Shown here in pieces: positions 43,654 to 52,243 of a stretch of DNA of 64,000 nt (within the stretch, counting starts at the first letter, position 1; every line of letters starts with the position of its first letter). The translations under genes and the position numbers were made by a program. This stretch comes from Polaromonas sp. (GTDB lineage: Bacteria; Pseudomonadota; Gammaproteobacteria; Burkholderiales; Burkholderiaceae_C), in assembly GCA_013298945.1 (NCBI GenBank), contig JAAFJR010000007.1, positions 99,963-163,962 on the forward strand, written 5' to 3'. The notes beneath the pieces were generated by a model. The model was given only the letters and a program-made list of their open reading frames with translations, did not search any database and had not been told where the DNA came from.

Positions 43654-44547
43654 ATGAAAAAATCAGTTTTTATCGAATTCTTTGCTTTAGCCGCCATTTG
43701 GGGAGCGTCTTTTTTATTCACACGGGTGGCTTCCGCCGAATTTGGTGTTTTCCCAACCGCCGCCATGCGCGTAAGCATAGCCGCTGCTGTGATGTTGCCT
43801 TTTTTGCTACGCAGCGCGTATTGGGCTGAATTTAAACAGCATGCCAAGCCAATTTTGTTTGTAGGTTTGCTCAATTCGGGCATTCCTTTTGCGTTGTACG
43901 CCTATGCAGTTTTATCTATCACGACCGGCTTGTCCGCCATTTTGAATGCGACTGTGCCGCTTTTTGGCGCAGTGGTGGCATGGCTGTGGTTAAAAGACAA
44001 ACCTTCTGCATCACGCATACTGGGTTTGGTCGTTGGTTTTGTGGGCGTCGCGCTCTTGGCTGGCGACAAAGCCAGCTTTAAACCTGGCGGCACAGGCTGG
44101 GCGATTTTGGCTTGCTTGGGCGCAACGCTTTGCTATGCCTTAGCTGCAAGCTTTACTAAAAAGTATCTCATGGGTGTGAACCCGCTGGCCACGGCGACGG
44201 GTAGCCAAATCGGCGCATCACTAGGCTTGGCACTACCCGCCCTGTGGTTTTGGCCTGCGCAAGCACCCAGCTTGCATTCATGGGGCGCTCTGGTGGTGAT
44301 GGCTGTGCTGTGTACCGCTGTGGCCTATGTGCTGTACTTTCGGTTGATAGAGGCTGCGGGGCCAGCCCGTGCACTGACAGTGACGTTCATGATCCCCGTC
44401 TTTGCCATTATTTACGGTGCACTATTTTTAGGTGAAGACATCACACTGTGGATGGTGGTGTGTGGCTGTGTGATTGTGTGCGGCACGGCATTGTCGTCTG
44501 GATTATTGAAGATTAAAACATTAGAAAAGCAAGTTGCAGCACCATGA
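43654..44547 (+). CDS. DMT-family (EamA) membrane transporter
   Basis: A 297-residue protein with ten hydrophobic segments in two EamA repeats: FFALAAIWGASFLFTRVAS begins the first, and WAILACLGATLCYALAASFTKKYL begins the second. The start at 43654 lies one base after the ogt stop. Such proteins export metabolites; the substrate is unknown. Its stop overlaps the ureD start (ATGA), so ogt, this gene and ureD may share a transcript. Confidence 0.88.
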   Translation: MKKSVFIEFFALAAIWGASFLFTRVASAEFGVFPTAAMRVSIAAAVMLPFLLRSAYWAEFKQHAKPILFVGLLNSGIPFALYAYAVLSITTGLSAILNATVPLFGAVVAWLWLKDKPSASRILGLVVGFVGVALLAGDKASFKPGGTGWAILACLGATLCYALAASFTKKYLMGVNPLATATGSQIGASLGLALPALWFWPAQAPSLHSWGALVVMAVLCTAVAYVLYFRLIEAAGPARALTVTFMIPVFAIIYGALFLGEDITLWMVVCGCVIVCGTALSSGLLKIKTLEKQVAAP

Positions 44548-45374
44548 CTTGGCACGCGAATCTAGACATCAACTACGCTTTTGAAGCCAACCGGACGGTG
44601 GCACGCTATGCGCACACTGGCCCTTTGCGTATTTTGCAAAGCTTGTACCCTGAGGGTGATGCCATTTGTCACAATGTATTGGTTCACCCCCCAGGTGGAT
44701 TGGTTGGCGGCGATACCTTGGATATCACTGTCGACGTTGGCGAGGGCGCGCATGGCCTGATCACCACGCCGGGCGCGACACGGTTTTACAAGTCTTTAGG
44801 TGAGTTGGCTTTGCAACGCACTCGTGTTAATCTGCAAAGCAATGCCCGACTGGAGTGGTTGCCCTTAGAAGCGATTGCCTATGCTGGCTGCCAAGCTGAA
44901 AACAGATTGTCCATGCAACTGGCACCCAGCGCAGAAATGATAGGCTGGGATACGACTGCGTTGGGTTTACCGAATGCGAATTTGCCATTTGATACAGGCA
45001 CTTTTACGCAACACCTAGAAATGCCAGGGGTTTGGATTGAACGTGGACGGATTGATGCAAGTGACGATAAATTGCTTAACAGCCCGCTTGGGTTTGCAGG
45101 GCACAAGTGCTTGGCATCGATATTTTTTGCAACGGGTTCTGCATTAACGCGAGAACGCAGGGAACAAGCTTTGGATGAAGCTCGCGTTGTGTTGAATGCT
45201 CACCCGTTGAAACTGACTTCTGGCGCAACCAGCCCGAACGATCATGTGGTAGTGGTTCGCGTGTTAGCGCCCTTGGTTGAACCTGCTGTTAGTTTGTTAA
45301 AGCAAGTATGGGCGGCTTGGCGGCAGGAACTTTGGCAGATCAAATCCAATGCACCACGTATTTGGGCGATGTGA
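44544..45374 (+). CDS. ureD: Urease accessory protein UreD
   Basis: A 276-residue chaperone that binds apo-urease first and receives UreF-UreG for nickel insertion. Signatures are FEANRTVARYAHTGPLRILQSLYPEGDAICHNVLVHPPGGLVGGDTLDI, then HGLITTPGATRFYKS and LEWLPLEAIAYAGCQAENRL. It is separated from the other urease genes by the whole urt operon on the opposite strand, and converges with urtE across 11 bp. Confidence 0.95.
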   Translation: MTWHANLDINYAFEANRTVARYAHTGPLRILQSLYPEGDAICHNVLVHPPGGLVGGDTLDITVDVGEGAHGLITTPGATRFYKSLGELALQRTRVNLQSNARLEWLPLEAIAYAGCQAENRLSMQLAPSAEMIGWDTTALGLPNANLPFDTGTFTQHLEMPGVWIERGRIDASDDKLLNSPLGFAGHKCLASIFFATGSALTRERREQALDEARVVLNAHPLKLTSGATSPNDHVVVVRVLAPLVEPAVSLLKQVWAAWRQELWQIKSNAPRIWAM

Positions 45375-45385
45375 TTGATGCAATT

Positions 45386-46081
45386 TTATATCGCTACCAA
45401 TTGCCTCACGCCATTTGTTTTCATGTCTTTGCCCAAACCTCGCGCAATCACCTCACCCCGCTCCATCACGATGTAATCGTCCGCCAACTCCTCGGCAAAA
45501 TCGTAGTACTGTTCTACCAACACAATCGCCATGTCACCACGATCCGCCAACATACGAATCACGCGACCAATGTCTTTGATGATGCTGGGTTGAATGCCCT
45601 CCGTCGGTTCATCCAAAATCAGCAACTTGGGTTTGGCTGCCAAAGCGCGGGCAATGGCTAGTTGTTGCTGCTGCCCGCCAGACAAATCGCCACCACGGCG
45701 TTTTACCATCTGCTTCAGCACTGGGAACAGTTCATATAACTCTGGCGGTACGGGTGTACTGCTGCTTTTGTATGCTAAGCCCATCGCTAGGTTTTCCTCT
45801 ACCGTTAGACGCGCAAATATTTCACGCCCTTGCGGTACAAAGCCTATGCCGGCACGAGCGCGGTTATAGGGGGTTGCATCTTGAATGGCTTTGCCGTCGA
45901 ATTCAATTCTGCCAGTTTTGATAGGAGCCAGCCCCATCAAAGACTTCAGCAGCGTTGTTTTTCCCACGCCATTGCGACCTAAAACAACCGTCACTTTGCC
46001 AAGCTGCGCTTGCATGCTGACATCACGCAAAATATGCGAGCCACCGTAATATTGATTCACGTTAGAAACTTGAAGCACCAT
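45386..46081 (-). CDS. urtE: Urea ABC transporter ATP-binding protein UrtE
   Basis: A 231-residue ATPase of the branched-chain/urea type. It has YYGGSHILRDVSMQAQLGKVTVVLGRNGVGKTTLLKSLMG (Walker A), the LSGGQQQQLAIARALAAKPKLLILDEPTEGIQPSII signature and Walker B, and the switch His replaced by a Gln (VLVEQYYDFA) as in LivF-type proteins. It is the last gene of urtABCDE. Confidence 0.95.
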   Translation of the reverse strand: MVLQVSNVNQYYGGSHILRDVSMQAQLGKVTVVLGRNGVGKTTLLKSLMGLAPIKTGRIEFDGKAIQDATPYNRARAGIGFVPQGREIFARLTVEENLAMGLAYKSSSTPVPPELYELFPVLKQMVKRRGGDLSGGQQQQLAIARALAAKPKLLILDEPTEGIQPSIIKDIGRVIRMLADRGDMAIVLVEQYYDFAEELADDYIVMERGEVIARGLGKDMKTNGVRQLVAI

Positions 46082-46093
46082 GTCGATAATCTC

Positions 46094-46966
46094 CTAGCGC
46101 CCTAAATAAACTTCAATCACACGCTCGTCTTGTTGCACCTGGTCTAGAGTGCCTTGTGCCAAGACCGATCCGTCGCACAGAACGGTGACAATTTCTGAAA
46201 TTGAGCGAATAAAACTCATGTCGTGCTCAACCACCATCAGGCTGTGTTTTCCTTTTAATGTGAGAAAAAGCTCTGCTGTACGTGCTGTTTCTTCGTCCGT
46301 CATGCCAGCTACGGGTTCGTCCAAGAGAAGCAATTTTGGGTCTTGCATCAGCAACATGCCAATCTCTAACCACTGCTTTTGACCGTGGCTCAAATTACCC
46401 GCCATACGATTCACGCTGCCCGCCAAATGGATCGTATGCAAGATTTCCGCCAAACGGTCGCTTTGCTTTGAATCTAATTTAAAAAACATCGACGGCTTGA
46501 CGGCTTTGTCCGTTTTCAAAGCCAGTTCTAAGTTTTCAAAAACCGTGAGATGCTCGAAAACAGTAGGTTTTTGAAACTTACGGCCAATGCCCATTTGCGC
46601 GATTTGCGATTCGTTGTATCGCAACAAATCAATCGTTGAACCAAAAAATACGGTACCTGTTTGCGGTCGCGTTTTGCCGGTGATGATGTCCATCATCGTG
46701 GTTTTACCTGCACCATTCGGGCCGATAATGCACCGCAGTTCCCCAGGGGCGATATCAAGTGACAAATTATTAATTGCCTTAAAACCATCAAAACTCACGT
46801 TGACGTCTTCAAGATATAAGATGCGGCCATGCGTCACATCAACTTCACCAGCCGTAGCTATGCGTGAAAAACCTGCTTCACGTCCACCAGATTGGGTGTT
46901 TTTATCTTTGGTGAGTTGCAGCACCTCGGCACGCTTCGCGCCGTCTTCTAACAAGTCGGGGGTCAT
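46094..46966 (-). CDS. urtD: Urea ABC transporter ATP-binding protein UrtD
   Basis: A 290-residue LivG-type ATPase. About 45 extra residues precede the normal start of the fold (RILYLEDVNVSFDGFKAINNLSLDI). It has CIIGPNGAGKTTMMDIITG (Walker A), the NLSHGQKQWLEIGMLLMQDPKLLLLDEPVAGM signature and Walker B, and LMVVEHDMSFI (switch). Its start overlaps the urtC stop by 4 bp. Confidence 0.95.
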   Translation of the reverse strand: MTPDLLEDGAKRAEVLQLTKDKNTQSGGREAGFSRIATAGEVDVTHGRILYLEDVNVSFDGFKAINNLSLDIAPGELRCIIGPNGAGKTTMMDIITGKTRPQTGTVFFGSTIDLLRYNESQIAQMGIGRKFQKPTVFEHLTVFENLELALKTDKAVKPSMFFKLDSKQSDRLAEILHTIHLAGSVNRMAGNLSHGQKQWLEIGMLLMQDPKLLLLDEPVAGMTDEETARTAELFLTLKGKHSLMVVEHDMSFIRSISEIVTVLCDGSVLAQGTLDQVQQDERVIEVYLGR

Positions 46967-48087
46967 GCTTTACCCTCCATTTTATTTTTTCCCGTTATCT
47001 TTTTGACGAGTCCAACAATACCTTGCGGTAAAAACAAGGTAACGGCAATAAACATCGCACCTAAAAAGTACAACCAATATTCTGGAAAGGCAACCGTGAA
47101 CCAGCTTTTAGCGCCATTGACCAAAAATGCACCCACAATCGGGCCAATCAACGTAGCACGACCTCCCACCGCAGCCCAAATCGCAATTTCAATCGAATTA
47201 GCTGGGCTCATTTCACTAGGGTTGATGATGCCCACTTGCGGCACATACAGTGCGCCAGCGACACCGCACATCACTGCTGAAATGACCCAAATCGTCAACT
47301 TATACGAAACCGGGTTGTAGCCAGAGAACATGACGCGGGTTTCTGCATCACGGATGGCTTGTAACACGCGGCCAAATTTACTTTGCACCAGCCAACGCGA
47401 AAACAAATAGAAACTCAGTAGTACTGCGCCTGTGATCACAAAAAGTACCATGCGTGTGTTTTGCGTGGTCACCGGAATATCAAGTATGCGTTTGAAATCT
47501 GTGAAGCCATTGTTCCCGCCAAAACCGGTCTCGTTGCGAAAAAATAACAGCATGGCAGCATAGGTGAGCGCTTGCGTGATGATAGAAAAATATACGCCTT
47601 TGATGCGTGAGCGAAAAGCAAAAAAACCGAATACCAAGGCTAACAACCCGGGCGCAAGAACCACCATCACCATTTGAAACACAAACGAGGCGCTGCCTGT
47701 CCAATGCCATGGCAAGGTTTTCCAGTCAAGAAACACCATAAAGTCTGGCAACTCGCTTTTGTAGTTGCCTTCCAAGCCAATTTGACGCATCAGGTACATG
47801 CCCATGGCATAACCACCCAAGGCAAAAAAGAGACCATGACCCAGCGACAAAATACCTGTGTAACCCCAAATCAAATCCATCGCTAAAGCACAAATGGCAA
47901 AGCACATGATTTTTCCAATTAAGAGCACCGCAAAATCGCTCATGTGGATAACACTTGTCTGTGGCACCATGAGGTTCAACAAAGGTGCTGCAATGCCTAT
48001 AGCAATCAATACCAACAGAAATGTCACCCAGCCTTGACGGCTAAGCAATGGTGCAGGAGTAGGAAGGGTCAATGGCTCTAGGCTCAT
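46963..48087 (-). CDS. urtC: Urea ABC transporter permease UrtC
   Basis: A 374-residue LivM-type permease. The start MSLEPLTLPTPAPLLSRQGW at 48087 overlaps the urtB stop; the longer frame to 48195 would extend into urtB. It has multiple membrane segments and the family motifs LIWGYTGILSLGHGLFFALGGYAMGMYLM and NETGFGGNNGFTDFKRIL, and a C-terminal IAVTLFLPQGIVGLVKKI. Confidence 0.95.
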   Translation of the reverse strand: MSLEPLTLPTPAPLLSRQGWVTFLLVLIAIGIAAPLLNLMVPQTSVIHMSDFAVLLIGKIMCFAICALAMDLIWGYTGILSLGHGLFFALGGYAMGMYLMRQIGLEGNYKSELPDFMVFLDWKTLPWHWTGSASFVFQMVMVVLAPGLLALVFGFFAFRSRIKGVYFSIITQALTYAAMLLFFRNETGFGGNNGFTDFKRILDIPVTTQNTRMVLFVITGAVLLSFYLFSRWLVQSKFGRVLQAIRDAETRVMFSGYNPVSYKLTIWVISAVMCGVAGALYVPQVGIINPSEMSPANSIEIAIWAAVGGRATLIGPIVGAFLVNGAKSWFTVAFPEYWLYFLGAMFIAVTLFLPQGIVGLVKKITGKNKMEGKA

Positions 48088-49661
48088 GCTTCTGCACTCC
48101 TTCCCTTCATCGCAAAAATACCTTGTGGGCGCTTTTGAATGAAGATGATGATGAAAACAAGAATGGCGATTTTGGCGAGCACAGCACCAGCCCAACCTTC
48201 TAAAAATTTATTCAAAATGCCCAAGCCCATCGCAGCATAGACAGTTCCGGCCAATTGGCCAACTCCACCCAACACCACAACCATGAATGAATCAACGATG
48301 TAGCTTTGACCAAGGTCTGGCCCTACATTGCCGATTTGACTTAAAGCACAGCCCGCCAGCCCGGCGATACCTGAACCCAATGAAAATGCATAGGTATCAA
48401 TACGCACTGTGTTCACCCCCATGCAAGAAGCAATTGGACGATTTTGTGTGACACCACGCACAAACAGGCCAAGCCGCGTTTTGCTGATTAGCAACCAAAC
48501 ACCCACCAGTACAAAAACAGCAAACAAGACAATAAATAGTCGGTTGTAGGGCAAAGATAAATTCGGCAAAACCGCAAGACCACCGCTCATCCAAGATGGA
48601 TTTTCAACACCGACGTTTTGTGCGCCAAAGATGCTGCGTACAAGCTGCATGAGCATCAAACTGATGCCCCATGTCGCCAGCAAGGTTTCCAAAGGGCGAC
48701 CATATAAAAACCGAATAACGCTACGCTCCACTGCCGCACCAACCAAGGCAGAAGTTATAAAAGCAACTGGAATTGCCGCGATCAAATACCAGTCAAACAC
48801 ATCTGGCAAGTAATTACGAAATAGCCCTTGCACCATGTAGGTAGCGTAAGCGCCAATCATGATTAACTCGCCATGCGCCATATTGATAACGCCCATCAAA
48901 CCATAAGTAATCGCCAGCCCCAAAGCGGCTAACAACAGAATTGAACCCAAACTAATGCCTGTAAATAGAATGCCTAGTTTGTCGCCTAGCCCCAAAGTTG
49001 ATTGAATTTTTGTGAGCGAACTTTGCAACTGCGCTTTTACATCTGGCTCAACCTCAATCTTCAAGCGATCGTTCAGCAATAGTTGTGTCGCCGGGTCTTT
49101 GCTGTCAGCCAAGGCTTTAGCGGCTTCCATGCGCTTGATTTTGTCTGCGCTGCCCAGCATGGCTGCGGCACGTGCTAAGGTCAGTTGAGACTTGAGCGCC
49201 GGCAGAGTTTCAGCGGACAGCGCTTTGTCCAGAAGAGGTAGCTTGGCTTCATCTGGATCTTTCAACAGAGCTTGTATAGCAGCAGCACGTATGCCCTCGT
49301 CTTTACTGAACAGCTTGAGCGCCGCCAATGCGGTATCCAACTCACCACGCATGCGGTTGTTGTTGATGATGTCTTCCAAATCAACTGATAGCGGTGTTTC
49401 CGTGCCAGTAATGGGGTCAAAAGCTTTGGCATCTTTCACAATGAGTACTTTGTCGCCAGCCATTTTGACGGCGTCGTCAGCCATCGCTTGGACGAATACA
49501 GCAGTCTTATCGTCCGCCACTAACATGGCTTTGTTGAGTGCTTCAATGCGCGCGTCTGTCTCGCCCACCGCTAATGCTTTGGCTTCAATCAAAGTCAGCG
49601 CTTGTAATTGTGTAGACAAGCACAAACTCGCCATCAATAAAAGTATTTTTTTAAGCACCAT
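48084..49661 (-). CDS. urtB: Urea ABC transporter permease UrtB
   Basis: A 525-residue LivH-type permease with the long periplasmic N-terminal extension known in proteobacterial UrtB. A signal-like segment (ILLLMASLCLSTQLQA) is followed by about 200 residues of helical repeats (RGELDTALAALKLFSKDEGIRAAAIQALLKDPDEAKL). The permease begins around residue 235: LAITYGLMGVINMAHGELIMIGAYATYMVQGLF, then NRPIASCMGVNTVRIDTYAFSLGSGIAGLAGCALSQIGNVGPDLGQSYIVDSFMVVVLGGVGQLAGT. Confidence 0.95.
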   Translation of the reverse strand: MVLKKILLLMASLCLSTQLQALTLIEAKALAVGETDARIEALNKAMLVADDKTAVFVQAMADDAVKMAGDKVLIVKDAKAFDPITGTETPLSVDLEDIINNNRMRGELDTALAALKLFSKDEGIRAAAIQALLKDPDEAKLPLLDKALSAETLPALKSQLTLARAAAMLGSADKIKRMEAAKALADSKDPATQLLLNDRLKIEVEPDVKAQLQSSLTKIQSTLGLGDKLGILFTGISLGSILLLAALGLAITYGLMGVINMAHGELIMIGAYATYMVQGLFRNYLPDVFDWYLIAAIPVAFITSALVGAAVERSVIRFLYGRPLETLLATWGISLMLMQLVRSIFGAQNVGVENPSWMSGGLAVLPNLSLPYNRLFIVLFAVFVLVGVWLLISKTRLGLFVRGVTQNRPIASCMGVNTVRIDTYAFSLGSGIAGLAGCALSQIGNVGPDLGQSYIVDSFMVVVLGGVGQLAGTVYAAMGLGILNKFLEGWAGAVLAKIAILVFIIIFIQKRPQGIFAMKGRSAEA

Positions 49662-49696
49662 AAAAGTTCACAATCTGTCCTGACGCAAAAAGACGC

Positions 49697-49730
49697 AAAA
49701 AAGGCGTGGGTCACGTGATGACACCACGCC
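49697..49730 (-). terminator. Intercistronic terminator/attenuator between urtA and urtB
   Basis: On the minus strand GGCGTGG (from 49730), a 14-base loop, then CCACGCC followed by TTTTTT: a rho-independent hairpin in the 108-bp gap after urtA. Partial termination here would make the binding protein in excess over the permeases. Confidence 0.7.
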
Positions 49731-49769
49731 GTTTGGTTTCTTAGCTATTAAAACTAAAACGATACTGTT

Positions 49770-51050
49770 TTACTTCTTTGCTGGCTCATCAGGCTTCTTG
49801 TCGTTGCCTTCGATGTACGGACTCCAAGGCTTGGCTTTCACAGGGCCAGGTGTTTTCCAAACCACGTTGAACTGGCCGTCAGCTTTAATCTCACCAATGA
49901 ACACGGACTTGTGCAAGTGGTGGTTTTTCTCATCCATTTTGGAAGTGATACCGCTAGGTGCTTTGAAGGTTTGACCCGCCATGGCTGCGATAACTTTGTC
50001 GGTATCAGTAGACTTGGCTTTTTCAACCGCTTGCTTCCACATGTTGATACCGATGTAAGTAGCCTCCATCGGGTCGTTGGTCAAAGGCTTGTCCATATGT
50101 CCAGCAATCTTCTTGGCTTTGGCATAGGTTGACCATTTTTTGATGAACTCGTCGTTTGCTGGGTTTTTGATGGATTGGAAATAGTTCCACGCGGCCAAAT
50201 GTCCCACTAATGGCTTGGTGTCCACGCCGCGCAACTCTTCTTCGCCCACGGAGAAAGCAACAACAGGAACATCTTTGGCTTTCAAGCCAGCATTGCCGAG
50301 TTCTTTGTAGAACGGCACGTTAGAGTCACCATTGATGGTGGACACCACGGCTGTTTTGCCGCCAGCGGAGAATTTCTTCACATCAGCCACAATGGTTTGG
50401 TAGTCTGAGTGACCAAACGGTGTGTATTTTTCGTCAATATCTTTGTCGGCTACGCCTTTTGATTTGAGGTAAGCGCGCAAAATTTTGTTGGTGGTACGAG
50501 GGTACACATAATCAGTACCCAACAAGACCCAGCGCTTGGCTGCTCCACCGTCTTTGCTCATCAAATAATCAACCGCAGGAATCGCTTGCTGATTTGGCGC
50601 TGCGCCCGTGTAAAACACGTTTTTAGACAGCTCTTCACCTTCATATTGCACAGGATAGAACAACAAACCGTTCAACTCTTCAACCACTGGCAAAACAGAT
50701 TTGCGAGACACAGATGTCCAGCAACCAAAGATGACGGAAACTTTGTCTTGCGTCAGTAATTGCTTGGTTTTTTCAGCAAACAAAGGCCAGTTTGACGCCG
50801 GATCAACAATCACCGGCTCCAGCTTCTTCCCCATCACGCCACCCTTGGCGTTAATCTCTTCAATCGCCATCAAAACGGTATCTTTCAACACAGTTTCGGA
50901 AATAGCCATAGTCCCAGACAAGCTGTGCAAAATGCCCACTTTGATAGTGTCTTTACTCTGCGCCAAGGCCAGTTGAGGTGCACCTGCTGCCAAACCAAAG
51001 CCTAGTGCAATCGACGCCGTGATCAGTTTGAGATTTCCTCTACGATTCAT
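49770..51050 (-). CDS. urtA: Urea ABC transporter substrate-binding protein UrtA
   Basis: A 426-residue periplasmic protein. Residues 1-30 form a signal peptide (ITASIALGFGLAAGAPQLALAQ). The mature part shows the UrtA/AmiC-type sequence IKVGILHSLSGTMAISETVLKDTVLMAIEEINAKGGVMGKKLEPVIVDPASNWPLFAEKTKQLL, then VSVIFGCWTSVSRKSVLPVVEELNGLLFYPVQYEGEE. It is the first gene of the urt operon and is transcribed from a sigma-54 promoter about 55 bp upstream. Confidence 0.96.
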   Translation of the reverse strand: MNRRGNLKLITASIALGFGLAAGAPQLALAQSKDTIKVGILHSLSGTMAISETVLKDTVLMAIEEINAKGGVMGKKLEPVIVDPASNWPLFAEKTKQLLTQDKVSVIFGCWTSVSRKSVLPVVEELNGLLFYPVQYEGEELSKNVFYTGAAPNQQAIPAVDYLMSKDGGAAKRWVLLGTDYVYPRTTNKILRAYLKSKGVADKDIDEKYTPFGHSDYQTIVADVKKFSAGGKTAVVSTINGDSNVPFYKELGNAGLKAKDVPVVAFSVGEEELRGVDTKPLVGHLAAWNYFQSIKNPANDEFIKKWSTYAKAKKIAGHMDKPLTNDPMEATYIGINMWKQAVEKAKSTDTDKVIAAMAGQTFKAPSGITSKMDEKNHHLHKSVFIGEIKADGQFNVVWKTPGPVKAKPWSPYIEGNDKKPDEPAKK

Positions 51051-51116
51051 GATGAGTCCTTTTATTTGATGAGTAAATTAATAAGTAGTACCCCAAAATG
51101 GGGACAAGACCTACTT

Positions 51117-51132
51117 TGCAAGTCCCGTGCCA
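51117..51132 (-). promoter_or_regulatory. Sigma-54 promoter for urtABCDE
   Basis: On the minus strand TGGCACG, four bases, TTGCA: an exact match to the sigma-54 (RpoN) -24/-12 consensus, with GG and GC at the required 10-bp spacing. Transcription should start about 55 bp upstream of urtA. Sigma-54 promoters need an activator, most likely NtrC for urea uptake. Confidence 0.85.
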
Positions 51133-51294
51133 ATATTCACAAGCATCAACAGAAATCAAAACAACTTGAAACTATCGCAACCCAAAATGGCAACTCATTC
51201 ATGCACTAAAACATACAAAATTTGAATCAAATAAGATAAATGCGAGCTCCCAAGTACATTTGCGCACCAAGTCAAGGCATCCAGAATGAAACTA

Positions 51295-51313
51295 TGCACC
51301 AATTGATGATGCA
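51295..51313. promoter_or_regulatory. Candidate NtrC-like binding dyad
   Basis: TGCACCA, five bases, TGATGCA: a near-palindrome with the TGCAC half-site used by NtrC. It lies between the two sigma-54 promoters. Its spacing is two bases longer than the enteric consensus, so the assignment is tentative. A further GCACCA lies at about 51264. Confidence 0.35.
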
Positions 51314-51327
51314 GGTTTGCATTGAAC

Positions 51328-51343
51328 TGGCACATGAATTGCT
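51328..51343 (+). promoter_or_regulatory. Sigma-54 promoter for the ureA operon
   Basis: TGGCACA, four bases, TTGCT: close to consensus with the -24 GG and -12 GC at correct spacing. The expected transcript start is about 40 bp upstream of ureA. Confidence 0.78.
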
Positions 51344-51394
51344 TTACATTTGTAAAATACAAACACAGCCATTTACAAAGATTGCACAAAAACC

Positions 51395-51697
51395 ATGGAA
51401 TTGACACCTAGAGAAAAAGACAAGCTGCTGATATTCACAGCAGCCCTTGTGGCAGAGCGGCGCAAAGCCCGTGGTTTAAAACTCAATTACCCAGAAGCAA
51501 TGGCCTTCATCAGTGCCGCGGTGATGGAAGGCGCACGTGATGGAAAAACAGTGGCTCAACTGATGAGCGAAGGACGTACTTATTTGAGCCGTGCTGATGT
51601 GATGGACGGCATTTCAGAGATGATTCCGGACATTCAAGTGGAAGCGACATTTCCAGATGGCACGAAATTAGTCACCGTTCATCAACCTATTGTTTAA
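51395..51697 (+). CDS. ureA: Urease gamma subunit
   Basis: A 100-residue subunit. The whole length fits Ure[61 protein letters not shown], ending in [20 protein letters not shown]. It is the first gene of the second urease transcription unit and has no strong Shine-Dalgarno sequence. Confidence 0.97.
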   Translation: MELTPREKDKLLIFTAALVAERRKARGLKLNYPEAMAFISAAVMEGARDGKTVAQLMSEGRTYLSRADVMDGISEMIPDIQVEATFPDGTKLVTVHQPIV

Positions 51698-51750
51698 ACT
51701 TTTATTTCGCCATTGTTTAAGTAAATTATTGATTAACGCTCGAGGTATTT

Positions 51751-51936
51751 ATGAATAAATTAATTGCTATAAAATTTATAGCTGTCCAGACAATATTAAC
51801 AACCGCTACAGCCATTTTTGCACATGATGGACATCATCTAGAAGGTTCTCATTGGCATGCCTCAGATACTTTCGGCTTTGTAATACTTGCAGCTGCTATT
51901 GCATTAGCCATGTGTTCTGGTCGAGGCGGAAAATAA
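51751..51936 (+). CDS. Small His-rich membrane/exported protein in the urease operon
   Basis: A 61-residue protein. It has a hydrophobic leader ([20 protein letters not shown]) with a likely cleavage before [15 protein letters not shown], which packs five histidines and two acidic residues, then a second hydrophobic helix ([17 protein letters not shown]). The His cluster resembles the metal-binding start of HupE/UreJ nickel permeases, but the protein is far too short to be one. It lies between ureA and ureB, one base before ureB. A role in nickel handling is inferred from position. The DNA of the leader shows a weak resemblance to one half of the dispersed repeat. Confidence 0.75.
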   Translation: MNKLIAIKFIAVQTILTTATAIFAHDGHHLEGSHWHASDTFGFVILAAAIALAMCSGRGGK

Positions 51937-51937
51937 C

Positions 51938-52243
51938 ATGACGCCCGGCGAACTACTGATAGACGACGGCGAGCATGCGCTCAACATGGGCCGTCGGACG
52001 CATACTTTGGTGGTGATAAACATGGGGGACCGCCCCATTCAAGTGGGCTCGCATTACCATTTTTTTGAGACCAATACCGCGCTGGGTTTTGACCGCGCTG
52101 CTGCTCGCGGGATGCGTTTGAACATTGCCTCTGGCACCGCCGTACGTTTCGAACCGGGACAGCAGCGCACGGTTGAATTGGTGGACTATGCTGGCGCGCG
52201 ACATGTCTATGGTTTTCAAGCCAAAATTCAAGGAGCCTTGTAA
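51938..52243 (+). CDS. ureB: Urease beta subunit
   Basis: A 101-residue subunit: [86 protein letters not shown]. It is complete. It is followed with no gap by ureC. Confidence 0.97.
   Translation: MTPGELLIDDGEHALNMGRRTHTLVVINMGDRPIQVGSHYHFFETNTALGFDRAAARGMRLNIASGTAVRFEPGQQRTVELVDYAGARHVYGFQAKIQGAL

Larger units (their letters stand above)
51051..51394. other. Divergent control region of urtA and ureA (344 bp)
   Basis: This gene-free stretch holds two sigma-54 promoters facing outward (51117-51132 and 51328-51343), with a candidate enhancer-binding dyad between them. No small gene or tRNA is visible in it. Confidence 0.8.

Noticed and set aside
51759..51807. Possible twelfth copy of the dispersed repeat in the small urease-operon gene
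   Set aside because: It shares GCTATAAAATTTATAGCTG and a weak CAATATTAACAACCGCTA tail, but the GCCGGCGTAT half is not recognisable. Too diverged to call.
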